Positions 34,801 through 41,909 of a stretch of 64,000 bases of DNA are shown one piece after another. The notes beneath the pieces were generated by a model. The model saw only the letters and a program-made list of their open reading frames with translations, did no database searches and was not told the DNA's origin. Both the position numbers and the translations under genes were made by a program. Location: NCBI GenBank assembly GCA_012735505.1, contig JAAYHE010000003.1:1-64000 (forward strand), read 5' to 3'. Numbering within the stretch: the stretch's first letter is position 1; each line of letters starts with the position of its first letter. The stretch comes from Bacillota bacterium. GTDB taxonomy: Bacteria > Bacillota > UBA994 > UBA5500.

Positions 34801-35298
34801 ATGAAATCTGAAGCACGTTTGTTGCGGGCGCTACATTCGGTCATAACGCGCCTTGTGAGCCAGGGTTTGGAGACCGCCTTGGCCACCTACCAGCTCTCGG
34901 TGGCGCAATACCATACCCTGCAATATTTAGCTCACGTAGAGCAAAGTGATATTTCAGGCATAGCCTCGGCTTTTTCCATCAGCGTTCCTGCGGCTACCAA
35001 AATGGTTGACCGCTTACAAGCAGCCGGCTGGGTGGAAAGGCGCCCGTCGGAACAAGATAGGCGGCATGTGATAGTTGTCTTAACCGAGTCAGGGCAGGCC
35101 GTCATCGACGACTTAGCTGGCAAGGAAGCAGATAGCCTAGCACAGGTATTAGCGAAGATGGGGGAGGAGCAACGGGCTCAGCTCTTTGTTGGCGGGACTG
35201 CTTTTGTTACCCAGGCACGAGAAATGCCTGAGATTGAGGGTTTATGCCTATTTTGTGGCAAAGAACACACGGACGATTGCCCCTTATGTGGCCATTAG
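34801..35298 (+). CDS. MarR-family regulator with a Cys/His-rich C-terminal tail
   Basis: 165-aa winged-helix regulator. The DNA-binding part is clear: ISGIASAFSISVPAATKMVDRLQAAGWVERRPSEQDRRHV. After the dimerisation helix it carries an unusual tail at residues 149-165 with Cys149, Cys152, His156, Cys160, Cys163 and a terminal His165, which looks like a compact zinc site. Such a tail is not part of standard MarR proteins, so metal or redox sensing is possible. Target unknown; the glutamate-synthase-like gene downstream may be one. ATG start with a weak GGTGGG upstream. Confidence 0.88.
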   Translation: MKSEARLLRALHSVITRLVSQGLETALATYQLSVAQYHTLQYLAHVEQSDISGIASAFSISVPAATKMVDRLQAAGWVERRPSEQDRRHVIVVLTESGQAVIDDLAGKEADSLAQVLAKMGEEQRAQLFVGGTAFVTQAREMPEIEGLCLFCGKEHTDDCPLCGH

Positions 35299-35370
35299 CT
35301 CAAATGTATATCTTGCCTTTGCTGACGAAAACTAAGAAGACTGGTATTTCGGAAGCGGAGGAGACCTTGT

Positions 35371-36810
35371 ATGCGCAACAGAAGAAAACGAAATCGTAGT
35401 CATTCTTCCCAGTGGGAACTTATCCATTGGTTAGATAGGGCCGGTTACTTTGCTGCCCGTACTGCTCTCACCGGGGCGGGGCTTTTGTTAGCGGGTCGGC
35501 AGGTATTGGGCCATCTGGTGCGTCGAGCCACCAAAATATTGATGACGGACGATTATGCTGAGAACCTATTGGAATTATATTCGGCTGTTCGACGCACTGG
35601 GTTGCAGAATGTTGGCGAGACCAATCTACGGGCTTCTTCTGGACAAGTGATCCAGCGTCCCTTAGGTTCACCTAAGAAAATGCCCGATTTCTCTAACTTG
35701 ATGTTTGACGCCGCGCAGCTGGCTGCCCTACCGACGCAGTTAACAACTCCCGTGGCTTTGCAGACGGTGATCGGGCCCAACGCCGCTAAGCCGCTGCAGT
35801 TAGAGATACCCATCACTATTTCGGGCATGACCTATGGTTGGGCTCTTACCGAAGCGGCCAAACTTGCTTTGGCCTTAGGCGCCACTGGCGCAGGCACTGC
35901 TGTTAATACGGGACAAGGCCCCTGGCTCGAATCGTCTAGAAGGGCAGCCAGGAAGCTGATCTACCAATATGATCGTATCAATTTGACCAAGAATCCGGAC
36001 CATTTGAGGCGATCGGATGCCATTGAAATTCAGCTGGGCCAGGGGGCGGCTGCCGGCGCAGGCATGGTGTTGCCGCCCCAACTAGTTGACGCATGCTTGC
36101 AGCGCGAATATGGGATTGGGAAAGGAGAAGCAGTCGTTTCCCATGCTCGCCAGCCCCGCATGCGTCGTCCCCAAGACCTCGCCGCTTTGGTGGATGATTT
36201 ACGAGAGAAGGGTGACGGCATTCCTATTGGTGTAAAAATGTGCCCCAGCCAACACCTAGAACAAGACCTGCGGCTGGCGGTTGAGGCTGGCGTAGATTTC
36301 ATTACCCTTGATGGTGCTAGTGCCGCTACCAAAGGTTCCGCCCCTATTCTGCAAGACGACTTTGGCTTGCCAACCCTATTTGCCCTTGTACGGGCCAGTG
36401 ATTGGCTAAAAAAGCAAAATCTCAAGGGCGAAGTGACTCTCATTATATCGGGTGGACTAAAAACACCTGGTGATTATCTCAAGGCCTTGGCCCTTGGTGC
36501 CGACGTAGTAGCTATCGGTTCCATAGCCCTTTTTGCTATCACCCATACCCAAGTTACCCATGCTATTCCGTTTGAACCGCCTACCCAGGCGGCTTGGTAT
36601 GGCGGCAAAGGGGCACATCTCTTCGATGCTGAAGCTGGCGGCGAGTCTTTAAAAAACTATTTGTTAGCGGCGGCAGAAGAAATGGCCCAAGGCATTAGAG
36701 CCTTAGGCCTTACTTCCTTGCGTGAACTCGATAAGCGGCACTTGTTTGCCCTCGATCGTACTACAGCAGAAATTTGTGGCGTCCCCCTCGGCTGGGAGCC
36801 CCAAGAGTAG
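35371..36810 (+). CDS. FMN-binding glutamate-synthase-domain protein
   Basis: 479-aa protein built around the FMN-binding TIM barrel of glutamate synthase (GltB central domain), with ISGMTYGWALTEAAK, GTAVNTGQGPW, GVKMCPSQHLEQDL, DFITLDGASAATKGSAP and IISGGLKTPGDYLKALALGADVVAIGS. It lacks the N-terminal amidotransferase and the long GXGXG domain of true GltB and resembles the stand-alone family with an N-terminal hydrophobic segment (about 25-45). Reaction unknown; not a complete glutamate synthase. ATG with GCGGAGGAG upstream. Confidence 0.88.
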   Translation: MRNRRKRNRSHSSQWELIHWLDRAGYFAARTALTGAGLLLAGRQVLGHLVRRATKILMTDDYAENLLELYSAVRRTGLQNVGETNLRASSGQVIQRPLGSPKKMPDFSNLMFDAAQLAALPTQLTTPVALQTVIGPNAAKPLQLEIPITISGMTYGWALTEAAKLALALGATGAGTAVNTGQGPWLESSRRAARKLIYQYDRINLTKNPDHLRRSDAIEIQLGQGAAAGAGMVLPPQLVDACLQREYGIGKGEAVVSHARQPRMRRPQDLAALVDDLREKGDGIPIGVKMCPSQHLEQDLRLAVEAGVDFITLDGASAATKGSAPILQDDFGLPTLFALVRASDWLKKQNLKGEVTLIISGGLKTPGDYLKALALGADVVAIGSIALFAITHTQVTHAIPFEPPTQAAWYGGKGAHLFDAEAGGESLKNYLLAAAEEMAQGIRALGLTSLRELDKRHLFALDRTTAEICGVPLGWEPQE

Positions 36811-36960
36811 TAGCCCAAATGCTGGGGTATGTCGCATGTTATCGTAGGGGCACGGCTTGGCTCTTAGCACCGGGCGGGCGCAACTACTTAGGCTCTGGAG
36901 CAGGCCCGAACGGGCCCACATAGTAACCTCAGGCCTGCATGATTGCACGCCGCCTGCAGA

Positions 36961-37153
36961 AGTGCGGCGTTGCGCGTCATCCGTAAAGCGCATGGGAGCC
37001 ATAATCAAAAGAGCGTAGGAGCCAAGGATGAGGGAGCGGCCAGCAGTAGATTGGCGCTTCCTGACTTCTGGCCGCGCCCCTTGGCGACGAAGCTCTCACC
37101 AACAGACGCTGGCTACCAGCGCGCGAGGATGACCGCAGCGCCAGCCCGCCAAC
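36961..37153 (+). repeat. Dispersed intergenic repeat, copy B
   Basis: Best preserved partner of copy A: both share GTCATCCGTAAA, GCGCATGGGAGCC (one base differs), AGGAGCCAAGGAT, GGAGCGGCCAGCA, CTTGGCGACGAAGCTCT and GCTGGCTACCAGCGCGCGAG in the same order and spacing. GCGGCCAG pairs with CTGGCCGC inside. Like copy A it lies between the 3' ends of two convergent genes. Confidence 0.88.
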
Positions 37154-37156
37154 AGG

Positions 37157-37210
37157 CCCAAGCAGTTGCAGCCCCTATATGCCGCAAGAGCTGCAACCGC
37201 ATGGCTTGGG
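37157..37210 (-). terminator. Two-part hairpin behind the UPF0324 gene
   Basis: CCCAAGC/GCTTGGG outer stem and TTGCAGC/GCTGCAA inner stem. It lies downstream of the minus-strand exporter gene. No T-run, so terminator function is uncertain. Confidence 0.45.
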
Positions 37211-37241
37211 GTTTAGCCCTTTTCCCGCTCCGCTACCGGCT

Positions 37242-38303
37242 TTACGGAATTAAGAGGTAAACGAGGGCGAAGGTGACGACCGAGACTACCGTTTCTACGC
37301 CAAAACCGACCAGGAAAGGCTTAATGCCGGCGCGCAGGCGGCGAAAGTCGGTAGACAGGCCAACTCCGGCGAAGGTAATCATAAATAACCATTTGCTGGC
37401 GTTATTAAGCACCGAAGCTTGTGCAGGCGTGATGAAACCAATCGTCGCCAGCAAAGAGAAGGCTAGAAAGCCGATGAGGAACTTGGGCAAGCGGCTCCAG
37501 AGGAAAGCAGCTTTATTTTGTACTTCGCCTGTAATGCCCTTGCGCGCATAATGCAAGGCCATGAGGAGCACTACCACACCCATAACAGCATTACGAGACA
37601 ATTTTACCACCGTGGCAATATTGCCGGCTGCTTCCGAAAACGCGAAACCGGTAGCTACTGCCTCGGCAGTGTTATCGATAGATAATCCTGTCCAGTAACC
37701 AAAAGCGGTGTCGCTCAGGCCTATAAGGCGTCCGAGAAAGGGATAAACAAAGAGCATGATGGCACCGAACAGCAGAATCGTAGCAATTGCGTAGGTAGCA
37801 TCATCCTCCTCCGCCTCGATGGCACTAGTGGTGCTGATGATGGCAGAAACGCCGCAAACCCCAATACCAACTCCTAGCAAACTCGCGAGCTTTTCCTTCA
37901 GCCCAAATATCTTCCCCAGATAGGCTGCCGTCAAGATAGCCACGCTGATCTCCACAACTACCATGAGGATACCGCTGCCCCCGATAGAGAACACTTCTTG
38001 CAGCGCCAACCTCGCCCCTAGGCACACAATCCCGATCTTCATCCACAAATCATAAGTAGCAACACCGGCAGCAAAATACGCCGGTAGATTAAAGGCGTTG
38101 CGTACTACCATGCCAATGGCGATGGCAAACAAAACGTATTCGCTGTGCGGTATGTAGCTGGCAACAATTTTACCCGCATAGCCCACGACCAGCATGAGAA
38201 TTATCCCTGGCACGTAGTGCCAAGTTGCCGTGGCAAGACGGCTGATGCTAGGTAATACTGCCTGAGACGCACTCGTCGCCGTATTTAATACCTTATCTTG
38301 CAA
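37242..38303 (-). CDS. UPF0324/YeiH-family putative sulfate (sulfonate) exporter
   Basis: About 353-aa membrane protein with ten or so helices of the UPF0324 family (YeiH, annotated as putative sulfate exporter). Family blocks seen: MKIGIVCLGARLALQEV, GVGIGVCGVSAIISTTSAI, GLSIDNTAEAVATGFAFSE and VGLSTDFRRLRAGIKPFLVG. The TTG at 38303, six bases after GGGGGG, is preferred over the track's TTG at 38339, which overlaps the stop of the small upstream ORF. Many longer family members carry an extra N-terminal segment with a DWWAV motif; here that motif is in the separate 34-aa ORF. Third gene of the comA operon, so export of sulfolactate or sulfite is a reasonable guess. Confidence 0.88.
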   Translation of the reverse strand: MQDKVLNTATSASQAVLPSISRLATATWHYVPGIILMLVVGYAGKIVASYIPHSEYVLFAIAIGMVVRNAFNLPAYFAAGVATYDLWMKIGIVCLGARLALQEVFSIGGSGILMVVVEISVAILTAAYLGKIFGLKEKLASLLGVGIGVCGVSAIISTTSAIEAEEDDATYAIATILLFGAIMLFVYPFLGRLIGLSDTAFGYWTGLSIDNTAEAVATGFAFSEAAGNIATVVKLSRNAVMGVVVLLMALHYARKGITGEVQNKAAFLWSRLPKFLIGFLAFSLLATIGFITPAQASVLNNASKWLFMITFAGVGLSTDFRRLRAGIKPFLVGFGVETVVSVVTFALVYLLIP

Positions 38304-38332
38304 TTGAATCCCCCCGAGTCTCTCACCTTGAC

Positions 38333-38437
38333 TTACCAAGGCAACTTGGTGATCAGTCCGGCCTTAACAACCAACATGAAGGCGGTGGCCGCAATGACTG
38401 CCCACCAGTCTTTAGAAATTTTAGTCCACCAAGCCAC
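38333..38437 (-). CDS. 34-aa Trp-rich membrane peptide between comA and the exporter gene
   Basis: Too short for the ORF track. GTG start at 38437, about nine bases after GGGAGG, and stop at 38333, overlapping comA by 17 bases. The peptide starts MAWWTKISK and continues with KDWWAVIAATAFMLVV, a Trp-flanked hydrophobic helix. From memory, longer UPF0324 exporters have a similar EDWWAV segment at their N-terminus, so this looks like that segment encoded separately. The downstream exporter ORF opens four bases before its stop, which allows coupling. Good ribosome site and overlap support a real gene; a frameshift that split one gene is the alternative. Confidence 0.6.
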   Translation of the reverse strand: MAWWTKISKDWWAVIAATAFMLVVKAGLITKLPW

Positions 38438-39287
38438 CGTCGCCTACCTCCCAAGCAGGTCTTACTAGGTTTTTCGCTGTTAACGCTGCGAAAGAAAGCT
38501 GGAGGGTGTCCCCGCGCAGTCCGCAACGCAATGCCTCTACTGCCAGAACCTCGTCCGGTGCGATGTTGCCTAGATTTACATTAGGCCCGAAGCGTTTAAT
38601 CAAGCTCACTTGCTGGCTTTTCAAGGGAGCTTCCCAAAGCAGGGCATCTAGGTAGTTAAGGCCATGCACTAATTCTTCTACTTCCCGTACTTTCACCTTG
38701 CCTTCGCTATCAAAAATACCTACCCCTTTGCCCGACTCTCGCCCTTCGATAACAACTTTGTCGGCCCCGTGCTCCAAATCGTCCATAATAATCTGTTGCA
38801 TTTGGGGAATCGGAATGTGGGTACCGTCCTTTTTGCCTACCTCGGTAATAACCTTAAAACCAGCATCTTTGGCCATGCCGATACTGCGGCGCCGTTCAGG
38901 AGCACTAAGGGAAATCGTGCCATCGGAAATCTCTATGCCGCTAAACCCTAATTCTCGGGCCTGTCGCAAATAGGCAGGCAGTTGGTTGTGTAAAATGGCG
39001 ATCTCGCACAAGGTGCCGCCAGGATAAACATCGACCCCATAAAAGCGAATTAACCTAATCTTCTCCCGCAGTAGGGCTTCCGGGTACAAGGCGGAAGTGC
39101 CAAAAGTGAGTTTAATAATGTCGATATAATCGCCCGCTAACTCCAGCAGATCTTTGGTTTGACTTAAGCCTAGTCCTTTGTCTAATAGCATGGTACAACC
39201 TGTGCGGCGGGGTTTAGTGCTATGTCCCGACAGCGGAAACTGGGGAAAGGTGTTTTGCCAGGCCCGCTTCTGACTATAGATAGCCAC
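38421..39287 (-). CDS. comA: Phosphosulfolactate synthase (ComA type)
   Basis: 288-aa TIM-barrel enzyme that adds sulfite to phosphoenolpyruvate to give (2R)-phospho-3-sulfolactate, first step of coenzyme M synthesis in archaea and of sulfolactate formation in Bacillus spores (YitD). Family blocks: TMLLDKGLGLSQTKDLL, DIIKLTFGTSALYP, DVYPGGTLCEIA, GFSGIEISDGTISL and VIEGRESGKGVGIFD. The GTG at 39287 is eight bases after AAGGAG; the track's GTG at 39296 overlaps it. No comB or comC is nearby. First gene of the operon with the Trp-rich peptide and UPF0324 exporter, divergent from a LacI regulator. Confidence 0.93.
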   Translation of the reverse strand: MAIYSQKRAWQNTFPQFPLSGHSTKPRRTGCTMLLDKGLGLSQTKDLLELAGDYIDIIKLTFGTSALYPEALLREKIRLIRFYGVDVYPGGTLCEIAILHNQLPAYLRQARELGFSGIEISDGTISLSAPERRRSIGMAKDAGFKVITEVGKKDGTHIPIPQMQQIIMDDLEHGADKVVIEGRESGKGVGIFDSEGKVKVREVEELVHGLNYLDALLWEAPLKSQQVSLIKRFGPNVNLGNIAPDEVLAVEALRCGLRGDTLQLSFAALTAKNLVRPAWEVGDGGLVD

Positions 39288-39351
39288 ATGTTTCACTCCT
39301 TCTGTCAGTTGTCTTAAGTATGTTATTCACAAAGTCCCCCAGGGGTTCGAG

Positions 39352-39366
39352 TTACGCCTAGCGTAA
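39352..39366. promoter_or_regulatory. Operator candidate TTACGC-CTA-GCGTAA
   Basis: A perfect inverted repeat of 6-bp arms in the divergent region between comA and the lacI-type gene. A candidate site for the LacI-family protein or another regulator. Confidence 0.45.
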
Positions 39367-39377
39367 ATGAGGGGCCA

Positions 39378-39394
39378 TAGCTTGAGTCAAGCTA
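39378..39394. promoter_or_regulatory. Operator candidate TAGCTTGA-G-TCAAGCTA
   Basis: A perfect 17-bp palindrome with 8-bp arms, 11 bases from the first one. Classical LacI operators have a central CG, which this lacks, so the true binder is open. Confidence 0.45.
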
Positions 39395-39524
39395 ACTACC
39401 GGAGCTTTCGAACTCTGTTTGCAAATATGGGGGAATATTACTAGTCGCAATGCTGCGATACAGCAGGAAAATATAAAGATTATAGCGAAGAAAACATATT
39501 AAGGACAGCAAGGGGGGATGATAC

Positions 39525-40511
39525 TTGCCCAAGTTACGTGACATCGCAGCCGCTGCGGGTGTTTCTATAGCCACGGTAAGTCGTGTTTTACATGACCATC
39601 CTGGTGTGCGTCCCGAGAGCAGGCAAAAGGTTCTAAAGGCAGCAGCGCAGCTGCGGGCCAGGCAAGTAGTAGCCGAACAAGCTCTCGTTGCCGTCTTTGT
39701 TACCGATATCAAGAATCCCTATTGCCTGGAAGTTGTTAGGGGGATAGAGGAGGAAGCTCTTGCCCAAGGTTTGGGTGTGATAATAGGAAACATGAATTCA
39801 TCTGCCCGCAAAGTGCAGGCCTTCTTGCGGTTTGTTGACGAAAGAAAAATTAAGCGGGTTCTTGTCATCCTAGGGGGCTGTATCGATCACGTTTATCACC
39901 GATTGGCGCAAGAGCGTAAGCGGCATGGCAAAGTGGTCATGATCGGTGCCAACTCCTTAGGCCTGCCCACAGTAGCCGTTGACGAAGTAGCTGCTAGCCA
40001 GAAGGCTATAAAGCATCTATTAGATTTGGGGCACAGGCGTATTGCTATTGTCAGTGGCCCTCACACTTCGAGCACTGGACTTAACCATTTACAGGGCTAC
40101 ATGCGAGTTTTGGCCGAGGCCCATATTCCCTACCGGGCAGAATTGGTCTTAACCGGTGACTATACTGCAAAAGCCGGTTATCGGGCGGGGCAGAAATTGG
40201 CCCGCTTGCCCGAACCGCCAACGGCCGTTTTTTGTGGCAACGATTTGATGGCGCTAGGCCTTATGCGGGCTATGCGAGAAGCTGACTTGCGGATCCCAGC
40301 AGACATCAGTGTAGTTGGCTACAACAAAATACCAAGCCTGCAATATGGCTACATAGAACCTACCTCTATTCAAGTGCCAGCCTTTAGTCTTGGCATAATA
40401 GCCATGCGCCTCCTGTGTACGCCGCAAGAATTTTCTCAGAATCAGGTTCTGTTACCGACCGAATTATCCCTCGGCGAATCCTGTGGACCAGCGCCCGTTG
40501 CAATATTATAA
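39525..40511 (+). CDS. LacI-family transcriptional regulator
   Basis: 328-aa repressor-type protein. The helix-turn-helix and hinge are standard: LRDIAAAAGVSIATVSRVLHDHPGVRPESR. The periplasmic-binding-like effector domain follows (VAVFVTDIKNPYCLEVVRGIEEEA, AVFCGNDLMALGLMRAMRE, SVVGYNKI). TTG start with AAGGGGGG upstream. Divergent from comA with two palindromes between, so it likely controls the comA operon and itself. Effector unknown; a sulfonate or phosphosulfonate would fit the neighbours. Confidence 0.92.
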   Translation: MPKLRDIAAAAGVSIATVSRVLHDHPGVRPESRQKVLKAAAQLRARQVVAEQALVAVFVTDIKNPYCLEVVRGIEEEALAQGLGVIIGNMNSSARKVQAFLRFVDERKIKRVLVILGGCIDHVYHRLAQERKRHGKVVMIGANSLGLPTVAVDEVAASQKAIKHLLDLGHRRIAIVSGPHTSSTGLNHLQGYMRVLAEAHIPYRAELVLTGDYTAKAGYRAGQKLARLPEPPTAVFCGNDLMALGLMRAMREADLRIPADISVVGYNKIPSLQYGYIEPTSIQVPAFSLGIIAMRLLCTPQEFSQNQVLLPTELSLGESCGPAPVAIL

Positions 40512-40597
40512 TTACTAATTGGCTCTCCCACTCCAGTAGCCGCGGCAAATTTAGCCGGCCCGCGGCATAAAGTTTATTAGGAGGGGGGTGGAGCCAA

Positions 40598-41341
40598 GTG
40601 TGTGTTTATGTAAAGCCCCGTGAGCTGGCCGTATTGAAAATGGGAAGGAGAGCAAGTACAGCCGATTATGAAGGGGCTATAAATGTCTTACAAGAGAAAG
40701 TTTTGGCTATTCACGGGTTTGTTAGCAAGCAAGCTGATTGGCCAGCCTACTTAAGGCCCCACTGGCAGAGTAGCCGTATGATTTCCCATCGTTTTGTAAC
40801 CAACCATGCCGGCCGGACAGAGCTGCAATTAGAACTGTCTTACGGCAAGACTGAGGACGAGCTGCGGCAGTTACTACGAAATTTTGCCTTTCCCAGCGTC
40901 GGTGCTCATACCTTTTGGCAGTCAGCCTTGCTCGGTATACGTCTTACCTGCACCCATTGGCAGGTGCTTTTTAGTCTAGGCGAAAGGGCCTGGTTCGAAT
41001 CTAGTAACTTGCGAAACAAGGTAATGGCTAGCCGCGCTAACGAAATCATGCTTATTAACTTGCTTCGCGATTTGTTTAGCCACGGTTTCTGGCTAAAAGA
41101 TAACTTCCAAGCACGGGGGATAGGGGAAGATGCAAGTAAAGCCGAGATAATTTGGCTGTTACGTTCTTTTCAAAGTGCGACCGGGCAACTATATCTCTGC
41201 AAGAGCTATAGCCATACTGATCGAGCCGTCAGTCAGACGCGTATTTTCCAAGAATTATATAGTCAGCTCCAACTACTCTTACCCCTGTATGAATATGTGC
41301 GTTGGTCCCCTGCCAACGACTTCGTTTCACCTTGGTCCTAA
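40598..41341 (+). CDS. Hypothetical protein, family not recognised
   Basis: 247-aa soluble protein. No signal peptide, membrane helix or known motif is evident. It is rich in Trp, Arg and Leu; the centre reads SVGAHTFWQSALLGIRLTCTHWQVLFSLGERAWFESSNL and the C-terminal half is helical. AGGAGGGGGG lies before the GTG start, and codon use fits the neighbours, so it is likely real. It follows the LacI gene by 86 bases with a GC-rich inverted repeat (GCCGCGG-CAAATTTAGCCGG-CCCGCGGC region) between. Confidence 0.6.
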   Translation: MCVYVKPRELAVLKMGRRASTADYEGAINVLQEKVLAIHGFVSKQADWPAYLRPHWQSSRMISHRFVTNHAGRTELQLELSYGKTEDELRQLLRNFAFPSVGAHTFWQSALLGIRLTCTHWQVLFSLGERAWFESSNLRNKVMASRANEIMLINLLRDLFSHGFWLKDNFQARGIGEDASKAEIIWLLRSFQSATGQLYLCKSYSHTDRAVSQTRIFQELYSQLQLLLPLYEYVRWSPANDFVSPWS

Positions 41342-41420
41342 CTGTTGGTTGGTAAATAAAGGTCTTTGCTTTTGTGCCAAGTATTACATAGAGCTGGTGC
41401 AATTTGGGCATAACGGAAAA

Positions 41421-41442
41421 GAGCGGACCTAGTGGTCCGCTC
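41421..41442 (-). terminator. Terminator of the spore protein gene
   Basis: GAGCGGACC pairs with GGTCCGCTC around a 4-base loop; on the minus strand it is followed by TTTTCC. It lies just behind the stop at 41463. Confidence 0.82.
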
Positions 41443-41462
41443 GGTAGGCGAAACAACGATGG

Positions 41463-41690
41463 CTATTGTGGCTGCTGCTGGTTAGCCAACGACTGCTCAG
41501 CCATGGCGATCATCTTACGAACCATGTGACCACCGATAGCGCCGGTGTCACGGGTCGTCATGGTGCCCCAGTAACCGTCAGCCGGTACCTGGATGCCTAG
41601 CTCGTTGGCCACTTCATACTTGAACTGGTCGAGAGCCTTCTTAGCGCTAGGAACGACAGGAGTGTTGCTTGAAGAAGAACCTAATGCCAT
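41463..41690 (-). CDS. Small acid-soluble spore protein, alpha/beta type
   Basis: 75-aa DNA-binding protein that coats and protects spore DNA. The two family blocks are intact: ALDQFKYEVANELGI with the germination-protease cleavage site region, and TTRDTGAIGGHMVRKMIAMAEQSL. ATG at 41690, eight bases after AAGGAGG; the track's GTG at 41699 is less likely. A C-terminal Gln-rich tail follows. Its presence shows that the organism can form endospores. A possible sigma-G promoter lies upstream. Confidence 0.97.
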   Translation of the reverse strand: MALGSSSSNTPVVPSAKKALDQFKYEVANELGIQVPADGYWGTMTTRDTGAIGGHMVRKMIAMAEQSLANQQQPQ

Positions 41691-41720
41691 CTGCGTCACC
41701 TCCTTTGCTGTTACTATCTA

Positions 41721-41750
41721 AAGTATTTCACCGAGTTCAGTTTTGAATAC
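41721..41750 (-). promoter_or_regulatory. Possible forespore (sigma-G-like) promoter of the spore protein gene
   Basis: On the minus strand GTATT, 18 bases, then AATACTT, close to the sigma-G pattern known from Bacillus ssp genes. The match is loose. Confidence 0.35.
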
Positions 41751-41807
41751 TGTCATTGTTTGGTGATGTTAACGGAAAGTAATAGCAAAGGTAATTCGCC
41801 TACAGTT

Positions 41808-41844
41808 AAAGGCTTCAAGTCTGCACGGGCTTGGAGCCTTTTAT
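41808..41844. terminator. Bidirectional terminator-like hairpin
   Basis: AAAGGCT-T-CAAG pairs with CTTG-G-AGCCTTT with one internal mismatch; TTTTAT follows on the plus strand and TTTAA on the minus. It probably ends the CNNM-type gene transcript. Confidence 0.5.
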
Positions 41845-41909
41845 ACTTTGGTGATTAAATCCAAATTGCTGCTATTTTAGTAAAATGGTTGTTTTTACAT
41901 TTAGCAGCC

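Larger units (their letters stand above)
36811..37241. other. 431-base intergenic region between convergent genes
   Basis: It holds repeat copy B (36961-37153), a GCCGC/GCGGC hairpin just before it, and a two-part hairpin at 37157-37210 (CCCAAGC/GCTTGGG with TTGCAGC/GCTGCAA inside). No credible gene was seen. Confidence 0.7.

Noticed and set aside
36943-37260. 105-aa ORF over repeat copy B, similar in part to the minus-strand frame over copy C
   Set aside because: Shared peptide stretches follow from the DNA repeat; the reading frame is not kept between all copies and there is no ribosome site.
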